Shown here one piece after another: positions 26,901 through 32,408 of a stretch of DNA of 45,753 bases (position 1 is its first letter; each line of letters begins with the position of its first letter). The DNA is from an uncultured Clostridia bacterium (GTDB lineage: Bacteria; Bacillota; Clostridia; Christensenellales; UBA1242): assembly GCA_947624415.1 (NCBI GenBank), contig CANQKH010000013.1, positions 1 through 45,753 on the forward strand. The letters run 5' to 3'. A program made the translations under genes and the position numbers. The notes below the pieces were generated by a model. That model was given only the letters and a program-made list of their open reading frames with translations. It had not been told where the DNA came from and made no database searches.

Positions 26901-28691
26901 CCAAAAGTGCTTGTTACACAAACGTTATCTTTGGCTGCCGGTGTTGCAGAATTTAATCCAAAATATATCGCAAAAGGTATGACTCACTTCTTTGGCGAAG
27001 CGCAAAAGGTTGAACTTGCAAAATATTCGTCTTTAATGTGGGAACGTATGCAAATCGGCAATAGTATTGATATTGCAGATATCAGGCAAGTTGGCAAAGA
27101 AATTGGCAACAAACTTGGCAAAACCGCAGCAAAAATCACACAAGCACTTAACACTTTTACAACAAAACCTATCTCTTGGATGGATAGCAACGTTATTCAA
27201 TCGTTGTGGTATGCAGCACAATATGAAGTTGCTGACACAAGAGGAAAGGGCTTCGAATTTGGCACGGAAGCAAACAAAATTGAGGCTGGCAAAAGACTTG
27301 ATGAGGTTGTGTTCCGCACGCAGCAAACAAGCGATGCTCTTGGCAGAAGTGAGTGGATGCGTAGCCAAAATGAGATTGTCAAGTTTGCTAGGATGTTCAC
27401 GGGCGATGCAGTGCAGTTGACCGGCAGACTTATTTCTTCCGTTGACAAATATGCGATGGCAAGAAAGATGATAAAGAGCGGCGACACTGAACTCGTGCAG
27501 CAAGGTCAAGCGATGCTGAAAGAGGCAAAGATTGGCGTTGCAAAATCCGGTTCTGCGTTCTTACTAAATCAAGCGCTGTTGCTTGCAGTTGCTATGGCGT
27601 TCAAGTGGATTAAAGGCAAAAACGATGATGAAGAGTGGAGCGATATTGTGCAAAACGAAGCAATTGCAAACCTTGTTGGATTACTGCCCTTTGGTGGCGA
27701 TATCTATGACAAGTTGCTTGGATATGAGCCTACAAATATGGCGTATACTGCATTAAGCAATACTGTGGATATTGTGCAAGACTTCTATGAGGGCGCAGTT
27801 GCACTTATAAGAGGCGATTATGTTGACCCTATAAAGAGAAACGCAGCAATTAGAAAGTCCGCTTTAAGCATCAGCAGATTGACCGGCGTGCCACTTCAAA
27901 ACCTCGAAAGTTATATCAAAGGGATTGTTGGAAAAATATCACCGACAACAAAAGAGCAATATGATGCTTTGTTCAAAACGAAAACAAACACAAATTATCT
28001 TAACAAGATTAGACAAGCGACCGAAAATGGCGATGAGGAACTTGCTGACACAATCATAAATATTATGTTTGATAGTAAGACTGGAAAAATTCGAGATGAC
28101 AAGGTGTTTGCAGTTACAAGAGATTTAATTGAAAAAGGTTATGACGTTCTTCCAAAGAGCATCAACAAAACGATTTCTTATGACGGAACACAATACACGC
28201 TCACGAACAGGCAATATCAGCAATTCAAAAAGATTTACTCACAAGCGACCGATGCAGTGAAGTCAATGGTGAACAACGTAAGTTTTAGAAGACTTGATGA
28301 TGAAGCAAAGGCGAAAGCAATGACATTTGTTTATGACTATTACTACGATTTGGCACTTGAAGATATGCTTGGCGTTGACCTGCAAGAGAAAAACCTCTTA
28401 TTTGCAGAGGCAATTCCTATTGAGATGCTTGCTATGGCAGTTGCACAAGCAAGACTTTATGAGGCGGACAAAGACAAGAAAGGCAACTCGATTATGGGCA
28501 GCAAAAAGGCTAAAATTCAAGTTTTTGTGCAATCTCTGCGATTGACTGCAACACAAAAGTATATGATTATGGGTTATCTCGGCTACACAAACAAACTTGG
28601 CAACAGCCTTGTCAAAAGTTATATTCAGCGACTAAAACTCACAAAAGAGCAAAAGACACAACTCTATGCGTGGAGCGGATATGCAGCATAA
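20991..28691 (+). CDS. giant polyvalent protein, probably carried in the virion and injected
   Basis: 2566 residues. Order seen: charged start; hydrophobic Gly/Ala-rich region (about 50-290) that could insert into membranes; zincin-type metallopeptidase motif HEFTH at 488-492 with downstream ALYEAQTEIVAEE as possible third ligand; an unassigned domain (about 670-790); then three RYSLKD linkers at 842, 1007 and 1227. Between the second and third is an ADP-ribosyltransferase-like domain (LVVYHGTKN, H1043-G-T, and FGEAYYFTT). After 1233 come long helical domains to the end, with a hydrophobic stretch near 2180. Multi-domain chains of this type are polyvalent proteins that enter the host with the DNA to protect it and reprogram the cell. 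Last gene of the late operon. Confidence 0.75.
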   Translation: MAQGIYGKAYVANKLTAAKQRQETEIREQERIRRDQERLNKERESAGFFERLGYSILDVFTEIGGGLAKGLEGLVDAAVTITGEMGGFFGADKQWAEDIVKFDATQEWWYSWEDPLTNKSYMNEAPIAKDIVRGVGQQLPAIALNFIPGGQALSMGYLLTSAAGTGAEESLNEGANLDQAFFYGSIQGLIEYGTEKVTAGLGKGIYSVGKGTAKSVGKSVAKTAGKVAAEEFVSEGIEEGLSALLNPLSKTIYKGSEALEMYKDATFYLDAAQQALVGAVVGGIIGGSSASIQRYRAGGNKNFLIEQSVKEIQTLDTKADNLFNADRLTQNNLNDINSQRTAELDNISKQLQSMSQDERKTAIKKYGLSSMFDENGSIVTNNAEVSQNVATGEQTAEQQQNTARKPLISDNIEAYSPSLRNTELVFAPTSNQLTQAAREAKRFIGSLNPNAKIVITESMFENTNAFYDTNSKIFYFTNNATTQEIVGHEFTHSLEGTQAYKALADYILSSTENLDERLAKKIEQYKDVNTEIKQGESGENVALYEAQTEIVAEEMGRVLSDQASVERIINQNRSVAYKIWQWIKDAVAKVTKRGKTGEMYNYLRRVENLFARAIKNSIGGISLSQVAAIEEFERQAREAENSQQNVALDKPLEARYNRYQHQDVSTITRNSYEHHAWATNEITGVLTGKEIGALNTAVGELQKGGNFRKTGSGDYIFEVGDYQAGERTTLVISDGEFAGQSIEAVIKIYADDAQTTKTLREFVNERLSTIKTNNYEQLEAAFKSYAGVDENAGIRVFTRENRASFSEFSKQRRNSRLTAKTNSKQDGRRSTESDSDNVGNKRYSLKDSVEQDVLQKYGETKNWKITGYILQDGTQVDLSGKNEGAPVHYRTVDHRDVFTVYEDGDTYGSEAMIEFMSRGNIRVIPEYPGINIQVEPTDAQYTQIENLIDDLGWKEKGFVVDFDNARGDTVGTLNYENNISARKIIADIKYYFKEGKLPHQSDLSQFRYSLKDSENRYLSKEQIEFFKDSKVRDENGNLLVVYHGTKNANFYEFIYNSDNQTGTDFGEAYYFTTNQQNAKGYSHNISNDPRIDEYQSKRRGLIKQYLSEQTSDGRENIYKQMQSLRIDGKTIDELINDVDYDTGGEVKECYLNIENPLIKNANGDYYYNVYDKYFAEAKRNGNDGIIVYDVNDSSKSNVGLSDVYIAFKPNQIKAVTNTNPSTSNDIRYSLKDGEGDYNYSKGQIAKYVAEHSKVKAYSRTDAEQIINTIVSNQLDFGEKYGEISGKTKNQVVDLLWHGLNTKDEGYRAGVALDVADYIINNAVMEDIFANEVNASEMYIVNSLRNYLHNVDLNGIKSEIKYHYDKDNSPYLLWGKRKGTVASSPDVIAQELREIGISFNSNNPADIFIEMDEMYRDAVKCLKKIAKARLSDAIGADDLKVLRQSIAREVLTGYDETGHKTRFAETIEKYTNKISELKKAVRDIKAYNLAKNNAISTIERLRDEFIKNKPAGWNIPQQVVNFVKEIARVETWRNNISKTARQYLKEMQLQIDNVLDETQQQIYPFRETLKDLASGDGELTTDELRTLDVVLRQFAWQLHNYDKVVFEGKAQSNTELAMQGVNESRQAQQILRDGSNFLIKFKNRVYTNPYDRMAQMGLYRKDSITMRLYAEMLEGDRKRANFVKEANDLFADFNKAHKNYLNELQSQITIGDGNNKLTLTKRQALSLYATSFREQGRSHLFNINDNEGVVRLLDNKFSTRGNMAEAFRNGQDARITRNMINDIRQQLTATDNEYMELIKKFFNENSKNAKMETDQQLYGITNIEAGYYFPIKVSNDKIYTEAGRNNNNVNQYVLEMGMNKSIKPNAQNKIVIDGIDNVLSNHIQNMSLYYGFAIPLTAYNRIMNKQVLSSAGQDTTSNMRAEIQKIDVDFERYMNKLWQDVQGITRSDKGFISSLLSKIRWAGANSALGANPKVLVTQTLSLAAGVAEFNPKYIAKGMTHFFGEAQKVELAKYSSLMWERMQIGNSIDIADIRQVGKEIGNKLGKTAAKITQALNTFTTKPISWMDSNVIQSLWYAAQYEVADTRGKGFEFGTEANKIEAGKRLDEVVFRTQQTSDALGRSEWMRSQNEIVKFARMFTGDAVQLTGRLISSVDKYAMARKMIKSGDTELVQQGQAMLKEAKIGVAKSGSAFLLNQALLLAVAMAFKWIKGKNDDEEWSDIVQNEAIANLVGLLPFGGDIYDKLLGYEPTNMAYTALSNTVDIVQDFYEGAVALIRGDYVDPIKRNAAIRKSALSISRLTGVPLQNLESYIKGIVGKISPTTKEQYDALFKTKTNTNYLNKIRQATENGDEELADTIINIMFDSKTGKIRDDKVFAVTRDLIEKGYDVLPKSINKTISYDGTQYTLTNRQYQQFKKIYSQATDAVKSMVNNVSFRRLDDEAKAKAMTFVYDYYYDLALEDMLGVDLQEKNLLFAEAIPIEMLAMAVAQARLYEADKDKKGNSIMGSKKAKIQVFVQSLRLTATQKYMIMGYLGYTNKLGNSLVKSYIQRLKLTKEQKTQLYAWSGYAA

Positions 28692-28698
28692 TAAAGAA

Positions 28699-28730
28699 GA
28701 GCAGGTTATTTTTCCTGCTCCTTATTTTTT
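28699..28730 (+). terminator. terminator of the prophage late operon
   Basis: GAGCAGG (28699-28705) and CCTGCTC (28714-28720) form a 7-bp stem across TTATTTTT, followed by CTTATTTTTT. It lies 8 bases after the giant gene. The stop codon of the opposing gene lies in its loop, so the stem is part of that gene's 3' end. Confidence 0.85.
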
Positions 28731-28999
28731 AATAAATCACATATATCACTTATAAACAACCACAGATAGATAATGAGGAGGATGGTAAAGGACAATAATT
28801 CACATAGTAGAATTGCGTTAAATTCTGAAATCAACATTAAAATATACCAAACAACAGCAAACGTCCAAATAAAACAGCAGATGAAATGATAGGCTGCAAG
28901 GAGTTTAGCGAGGGATTTTTCAGTCCTGCAACTATCACATACAAAACGATAAAAATAGCAATTGAGATACCAAAAAGTTTGAATTCCATAAAACTTCAC
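28706..28999 (-). CDS. small membrane protein of the prophage-end module
   Basis: 97 residues. An N-terminal hydrophilic part with Cys residues is followed by two membrane helices (HFICCFIWTFAVVWYILMLI and LLSFTILLIIYLWLFISDI), then the charged tail CDLLKNKEQEK. Its ATG overlaps the stop of the upstream lipoprotein gene (coordinates 28996-28999), so the two are coupled. Facing away from the late genes at the prophage end, it is probably expressed from the lysogen. Possible role: superinfection exclusion or another host-benefit trait; not recognised. Confidence 0.6.
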   Translation of the reverse strand: MKFYGIQTFWYLNCYFYRFVCDSCRTEKSLAKLLAAYHFICCFIWTFAVVWYILMLISEFNAILLCELLSFTILLIIYLWLFISDICDLLKNKEQEK

Positions 29000-29352
29000 G
29001 CTCCAGACAATGAAACCTTTTCATATTTTGGATACAGCGTAAGATTTGATCTAACTTCGTCTTTGTATAAGTTCCATTGATTTAAGCATTCTTTTTCTGT
29101 ATACCATCCAGCAAAGCGATAAAAGGAACCATTTTGTGTGTTTACAGGAGCAGAGCCTATCACCCCACCATCTTCAACAGAAATAGTCTTAACGCTAACA
29201 TAACTACACTGTATTTTCCCCTTGATAGATACTATAGATGTTGCTTTCATAAACGTTACTGTGTGATTTGATGAGTCTCCGCATCCAGCGAACATAAAAG
29301 AAGCGGCGCAAACAACAAGCACGAGCACAAAAATCTTTTTAAATCTTTTCAT
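28996..29352 (-). CDS. lipoprotein with repeat-type beta domain (prophage-end module)
   Basis: 118 residues from ATG 29350-29352, chosen because GGAGG lies 5 bases upstream and the signal peptide starts there (MKRFKKIFVLVLVVCAASFM, then lipobox FAGC with Cys24). After cleavage the mature protein would be lipid-anchored outside the cell. The C-terminus FAGWYTEKECLNQWNLYKDE, then LTLYPKY, resembles the Listeria-Bacteroides/InlB B-repeat (F-x-G-W-Y-x-D-x-x-C... L-T-L-Y-A-K-W). It has its own promoter. Phage-encoded lipoproteins can block superinfecting DNA; that role is inference. Confidence 0.7.
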   Translation of the reverse strand: MKRFKKIFVLVLVVCAASFMFAGCGDSSNHTVTFMKATSIVSIKGKIQCSYVSVKTISVEDGGVIGSAPVNTQNGSFYRFAGWYTEKECLNQWNLYKDEVRSNLTLYPKYEKVSLSGA

Positions 29353-29444
29353 ATATCCTCCATTGAAAGACAAAATAAAAGTGCCCTTCAAAAAGAAAGG
29401 TATAGTCCTGTTCAGTTCAAAACTAGCCTTTCTGTCGCATAAAG

Positions 29445-29474
29445 ATTATATCATTATTTTTGCTGTAATATCAA
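29445..29474 (-). promoter_or_regulatory. promoter of the leftward lipoprotein/membrane-protein pair
   Basis: Read on the minus strand: TTGATA, 18 bases, TATAAT. The start of transcription would lie near 29438, giving a leader of about 85 bases. That leader contains an inverted repeat AGAAAGG/CCTTTCT (29394-29400 and 29427-29433). A vegetative-type promoter fits expression in the lysogen. Confidence 0.7.
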
Positions 29475-29524
29475 GCATTTTTGCTAAAAAAATATAGACA
29501 CAGCATCTTGATTTTTATACAATT

Positions 29525-29546
29525 TGTGCCTAAAATGTGCCTAAAA
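29525..29546. repeat. tandem 11-bp repeats, probable integrase arm sites
   Basis: Two perfect abutting copies of TGTGCCTAAAA lie about 70 bp from the tRNA 3' end on the phage side. Tyrosine integrases bind such arm-type direct repeats flanking the core at the tRNA. Candidate att arm; the integrase itself lies outside the window. Confidence 0.5.
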
Positions 29547-29583
29547 AATAAAAGAACGCTACATATTGTGTTAAAACTGAAAG

Positions 29584-29606
29584 ATATACCACGATATATG
29601 GTATAT
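29584..29606. repeat. inverted repeat next to the tRNA-Ser 3' end
   Basis: ATATACCA, 7 bases, TGGTATAT: a perfect 8-bp inverted repeat between the tandem repeats and the tRNA. It could be part of the att region or a weak 3' structure for tRNA transcription; the sequence does not decide. Confidence 0.35.
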
Positions 29607-29614
29607 TTTAAATA

Positions 29615-29704
29615 TGGCGCAAAGGGCAGGATTCGAACCTGTGGAGGCTTTAACACCTCACACGCTTTCCAAGCGTGCGCCTTAAACCGCTCGGCCACCT
29701 TTGC
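29615..29704 (-). tRNA. tRNA-Ser(GGA), probable prophage attachment site
   Basis: Read on the minus strand: acceptor GCAAAGG/CCTTTGC, discriminator G, encoded CCA; D-arm GGCCGAGCGGTTTAAGGC; anticodon stem CACGC/GCGTG with loop TTGGAAA, anticodon GGA (serine, TCC/TCT); a long variable arm typical of serine tRNAs; T-arm CAGGTTCGAATCCTG. All elements are intact. The 3' end faces the prophage, as expected for integration into a tRNA gene with the 3' part restored by phage DNA. Confidence 0.97.
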
Positions 29705-29713
29705 ATATGTTTT

Positions 29714-29742
29714 ACTATACCATAAATATATTTATTTGTCAA
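29714..29742 (-). promoter_or_regulatory. promoter of tRNA-Ser
   Basis: Minus strand: TTGACA, exactly 17 bases, TATAGT, about 10 bases before the tRNA 5' end. Near-perfect vegetative promoter. The -35 overlaps the inverted repeat TTTATTTGTC/GACAAATAAA (29731-29760). Confidence 0.8.
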
Positions 29743-29749
29743 TTAAAAT

Positions 29750-29783
29750 AGACAAATAAAAAAGAGCATCTGATGATGCTCTT
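29750..29783 (-). terminator. terminator of the YjzC-like gene
   Basis: AAGAGCATC, loop TGAT, GATGCTCTT (29762-29783), a perfect 9-bp stem; on the minus strand it is followed by a T-rich run. It lies just after the small leftward gene and just upstream of the tRNA promoter, which it insulates. Confidence 0.8.
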
Positions 29784-29792
29784 CTTCAAAGG

Positions 29793-29957
29793 TTACTCTT
29801 GTCCATCATATTCATAATGGCTTCCGCTATGCTGAGTTGCAGGGAATCTTTGTCCCTTTTTTAATTGGGTACTTCCGCCGCATTTACCATTAGCGTCACA
29901 GCAAGAATAATTTCCAGTTTTTGGTGCTTGTTCACCTGGTTTATATTGTTTGCTCAT
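29793..29957 (-). CDS. YjzC-like small protein (54 aa)
   Basis: 54 residues: MSKQYKPGEQAPKTGNYSCC, then DANGKCGGSTQLKKGQRFPA and a His-rich end. The opening K-P-G-E-x-A-P-x-T/S-G-x-Y and the later L-K-K-G-x-x-F-P match the small YjzC-like family of Firmicutes, here with two Cys pairs (CC at 19-20, C27) that may bind metal. GGAGG 6 bases before the ATG and its own terminator support a real gene. Function unknown. Confidence 0.7.
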   Translation of the reverse strand: MSKQYKPGEQAPKTGNYSCCDANGKCGGSTQLKKGQRFPATQHSGSHYEYDGQE

Positions 29958-30023
29958 GATTAACCTCCATTGTTATTGTGTGAAGGATTGGCAAAATTAT
30001 ACAAAATTTTTTAATAAATTTAT

Positions 30024-30052
30024 TTGATTTATTTTTATAAGTGAATTATAAT
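30024..30052 (+). promoter_or_regulatory. promoter of the degV operon
   Basis: TTGATT, 17 bases, TATAAT, ending 19 bases before the ATG, with GAGGTG as ribosome-binding site. Good vegetative-type promoter. Confidence 0.7.
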
Positions 30053-30071
30053 TTTAAAATGAGGTGAATAT

Positions 30072-30917
30072 ATGGTAAATATTTGCACTGACAGTTGCAA
30101 TGATTTAACAAGCGAATTAATAGAAGAAAATAATATTAAAGTTATTCCGTTGGTTGTAACGCTAGGCGAGCAAGAATATTATGACAATGTAAATATACAC
30201 CCTGAAGATATTTTTAATTTTGTAAATAAAAACAATATTTTGCCAAAAACCGCGGCGAGGAGTATTGAAGATTATAAAGAGTTTTTCAATTCATTACCAA
30301 AAGAAAATGAAATCATTTATATCGGGATATCAAGTGAACTATCTTCATCAATTAACAATGCAATGTTGGCAAGTAAAGAAGTAGATGAAGGTCGTATTTT
30401 TATTGTGGATAGCCGTTCATTATCAACTGGTATAGGCTTGCTAGTATTGTATGCGGCAAGACTTGCAAAAGAGGGAAAAAACGGAAAAGAAATTTATGAG
30501 ATGTTATTAAAACAAACCCAATTTAATCAAGCATCATTTATAGTTGATAGATTAGATTATCTTTATAAAGGTGGAAGATGTTCTGGAATAGCAAGATTTG
30601 GGGCAAATCTTTTAAAATTAAAACCTTGTCTTGAGTTAGTGAATGGTGAAATTATTAACACAAGTAAATATATGGGAAATTTTAAAAAGATAGTTTATAA
30701 ATATATTGATGATATGTTGGCTAAATATCCAAACGTAAAAAAAGAGAACTGCTTTATAACACACACGTGTAAAGATGAAGCATTTATAATTGAAGTGGTT
30801 GAATACGTCAGAAATAAGAACATTTTTGAAAAAGTGTATTCATCAAGAGCGGGTTCAACAATTTCATGCCATTGTGGTGAAAATACTCTTGGCATTTTGT
30901 ATTTATTGGAGGAATAG
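30072..30917 (+). CDS. DegV family fatty-acid-binding protein
   Basis: 281 residues. DegV proteins bind a fatty acid between two alpha/beta lobes; FakB-type members hand it to the FakA kinase for phospholipid synthesis. Seen: VNICTDSCNDLTSELIEENN at the N-terminus (the T-D-S-x-x-D-L motif), the strand IKVIPLVV, YIGISSELSSSINNAMLA, VDSRSLSTGIGLLVLYAARL (typical S-x-x-x-S-x-G-x-G), LYKGGRCSG, and a C-terminal H-x-G-x-x-x-L-G motif (CGENTLGILYL). Length is normal. Overlaps the next gene by one base. A FakA-like fragment is encoded at 42997. Confidence 0.92.
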   Translation: MVNICTDSCNDLTSELIEENNIKVIPLVVTLGEQEYYDNVNIHPEDIFNFVNKNNILPKTAARSIEDYKEFFNSLPKENEIIYIGISSELSSSINNAMLASKEVDEGRIFIVDSRSLSTGIGLLVLYAARLAKEGKNGKEIYEMLLKQTQFNQASFIVDRLDYLYKGGRCSGIARFGANLLKLKPCLELVNGEIINTSKYMGNFKKIVYKYIDDMLAKYPNVKKENCFITHTCKDEAFIIEVVEYVRNKNIFEKVYSSRAGSTISCHCGENTLGILYLLEE

Positions 30918-31777
30918 TGGAAGATTGTATATTTTGTAAGATAATTAAGGGTGAAATTCCATCATATAAAATTTATGAAGATGATCATGTCTATTCGTTT
31001 TTAGATATAAGTAATGATGGTAATGGTCATATTTTGGTAATACCTAAAAAACATTATGTTAACATAATGGATTGTGAAGAAATTTATTTATCTAAGATAA
31101 TGGCTTCAATAAAGAAAATAGGGAATCATCTTATAACAAATTGTGGTTTTAGCGGAATTAATGTAATGAATTGTAGTGGAGTAGATGCAGGACAAAGTGT
31201 TTTTCATTTACATTTTCATATTTGGCCAAGAAATAAAGATGACGGACTAAAAATTTTCCCAGAATTAAAAAAATGCGATGCATCTCTCGATGTATTGTGT
31301 GAAAAGTTAAAATTAAGTGAAAAAGTTAAGAATGTAACTTTATATACAGATGGTGCTTGCTCGGGCAATCCTGGTATGGGAGGTTATGGTTCTATTTTAA
31401 TTTATAATGGAGTAGAAAAAGTTATTTCAGGAGGAGAAGAAAATACTACTAATAATAGAATGGAATTAATGGCAGTAATCTCTGGCCTTGAAGCAATCAA
31501 AATGGGATGTAAGGTTGAAGTATACAGCGATTCGGCTTATGTTGTAAACGCATTTTTACAAGGCTGGTTGGAAAAGTGGGTAAATAATGGTTGGCGAACT
31601 TCAAAAGGAGATGTGCAAAATCAAGATTTATGGCAGAGGCTTTTGGAACTATTGCAAAAACATAATGTGGAGTGGCATAAGGTTAAAGGACACGCAGATA
31701 ATGAATATAATAATAGATGTGATGCACTTGCCAGAGGAGAAATAGAAAAAATAAAAAAATTAATCAACGTTGATTAA
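30917..31777 (+). CDS. fusion of a HIT nucleotide hydrolase and ribonuclease HI
   Basis: 286 residues from GTG 30917 (GGAGG at 30908-30912), start codon sharing the G of the degV stop. Residues 1-110 are a HIT domain (CIFCKIIKGEIPSYKIYEDD; active site HLHFH at 97-101) that splits purine nucleotide phosphoramidates or dinucleoside polyphosphates. Residues 140-280 are RNase HI: TDGACSGNPG (D145), MEL (E183), SDS (D205) and CDA (D269) give the DEDD catalytic set, with H259 in KGHAD, so it should cut RNA in RNA-DNA hybrids. Both active sites are complete. A joined single gene is unusual. The last codons lie in a palindrome shared with the next gene. Confidence 0.92.
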   Translation: MEDCIFCKIIKGEIPSYKIYEDDHVYSFLDISNDGNGHILVIPKKHYVNIMDCEEIYLSKIMASIKKIGNHLITNCGFSGINVMNCSGVDAGQSVFHLHFHIWPRNKDDGLKIFPELKKCDASLDVLCEKLKLSEKVKNVTLYTDGACSGNPGMGGYGSILIYNGVEKVISGGEENTTNNRMELMAVISGLEAIKMGCKVEVYSDSAYVVNAFLQGWLEKWVNNGWRTSKGDVQNQDLWQRLLELLQKHNVEWHKVKGHADNEYNNRCDALARGEIEKIKKLINVD

Positions 31778-31782
31778 TTTTT
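31755..31782. terminator. 28-bp perfect palindrome: bidirectional terminator inside both gene ends
   Basis: Perfect palindrome centred on AACGTT (core TTAATCAACGTTGATTAA, flanked by A-run and T-run). It encodes LINVD and the stop codon on both strands, so the two convergent proteins end identically. U-runs occur in both directions, fitting a shared intrinsic terminator. Confidence 0.8.
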
Positions 31783-32317
31783 CGTAAATGATTTCATATA
31801 TATTTGGTGCGTTGGTTTTCCATTTGTGAGTTGCTTCATTTGCACTTTGTCTTGTTGGGGCTTTTATTGTTAAATTAAAGATGGGGGTTGTAGATTGCGG
31901 TTCGTAGATTTTTAGTTCCACATTGTAGGAGCCATCTGGGTTTTTTTTGTAAGTTGAACTATATTCTTGAGAAGATTTAACGTTTAATTTGTTGGCTTGT
32001 AAATATGCCGAAATTTCCTCTCTTTTTGCGACTGACAATCTTCTGTATAAGGTTGAGAGGCACTCTCTTCCTTCATATGTAAGGTCATAAAGTTCTTTGC
32101 TGTCAGTTTCGTCGCTGATTTTGTATAAAAGTTTGCAATCAACAAGGTCGTGAATTATTGTTTTGCAATCCATATAATTTTGTATCCATTGATTTTTTAT
32201 AGAACAAATGTCAAGGATGGAATCTTCTGTTAATGGAATCTCCATTCTGTAAATTACAAAAAGCATTGTAAGTTTGTCTTGTATAATTCTTTGTTTTTCT
32301 GTTGGTATTTTATCCAT
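31760..32317 (-). CDS. DUF4364 family protein
   Basis: 185 residues. DUF4364 proteins are clostridial, with an N-terminal winged-helix-like part and a beta C-terminus; role unknown, probably transcription-related. Seen: IQDKLTMLFVIYRMEIPLTE, DSILDICSIKNQWIQNYMDC, LYDLTYEGRECLSTLYRRLS, and a C-terminus with IFNLTIKAPTRQSANEATHK W (the R-Q-A-x-x-x-x-x-x-W pattern of the family). It is convergent with the RNase H fusion and overlaps it by 18 bases. The ATG lies 7 bases after a -10 box with no Shine-Dalgarno, so the mRNA is probably leaderless. Confidence 0.85.
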   Translation of the reverse strand: MDKIPTEKQRIIQDKLTMLFVIYRMEIPLTEDSILDICSIKNQWIQNYMDCKTIIHDLVDCKLLYKISDETDSKELYDLTYEGRECLSTLYRRLSVAKREEISAYLQANKLNVKSSQEYSSTYKKNPDGSYNVELKIYEPQSTTPIFNLTIKAPTRQSANEATHKWKTNAPNIYEIIYEKLINVD

Positions 32318-32324
32318 ATTGTAT

Positions 32325-32390
32325 ATTATAGCACATTTCTTAAATAAATCAAATTCTTTTGTTTGCTTTTTTTTGTAAATGTGCTATAAT
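32325..32390. promoter_or_regulatory. divergent promoter pair with 14-bp inverted repeat
   Basis: ATTATAGCACATTT (32325-32338) and AAATGTGCTATAAT (32377-32390) are perfect inverted copies 38 bp apart. Each contains an extended -10 (TGCTATAAT) pointing outward. The left one serves DUF4364 with essentially no leader; the right one serves the gene at 32409. The left -35 is TTGATT at 16 bp, the right -35 is weak (TTTGCT at 17 bp). Confidence 0.7.
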
Positions 32391-32408
32391 GATGTTAGCG
32401 AGGTAAAA

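Noticed and set aside
27033-27509. 158-residue minus-strand open frame in the giant phage gene
   Set aside because: It is antisense to a continuous 2566-codon gene, is Cys/His/Leu-rich in the way of shadow frames, and has no promoter or ribosome-binding site.
29471-29759. Open frames on both strands across the tRNA (for example starting MAERFKAHAWKAC on the minus strand)
   Set aside because: They are the familiar false ORFs obtained by translating a serine tRNA; the tRNA structure explains the sequence.
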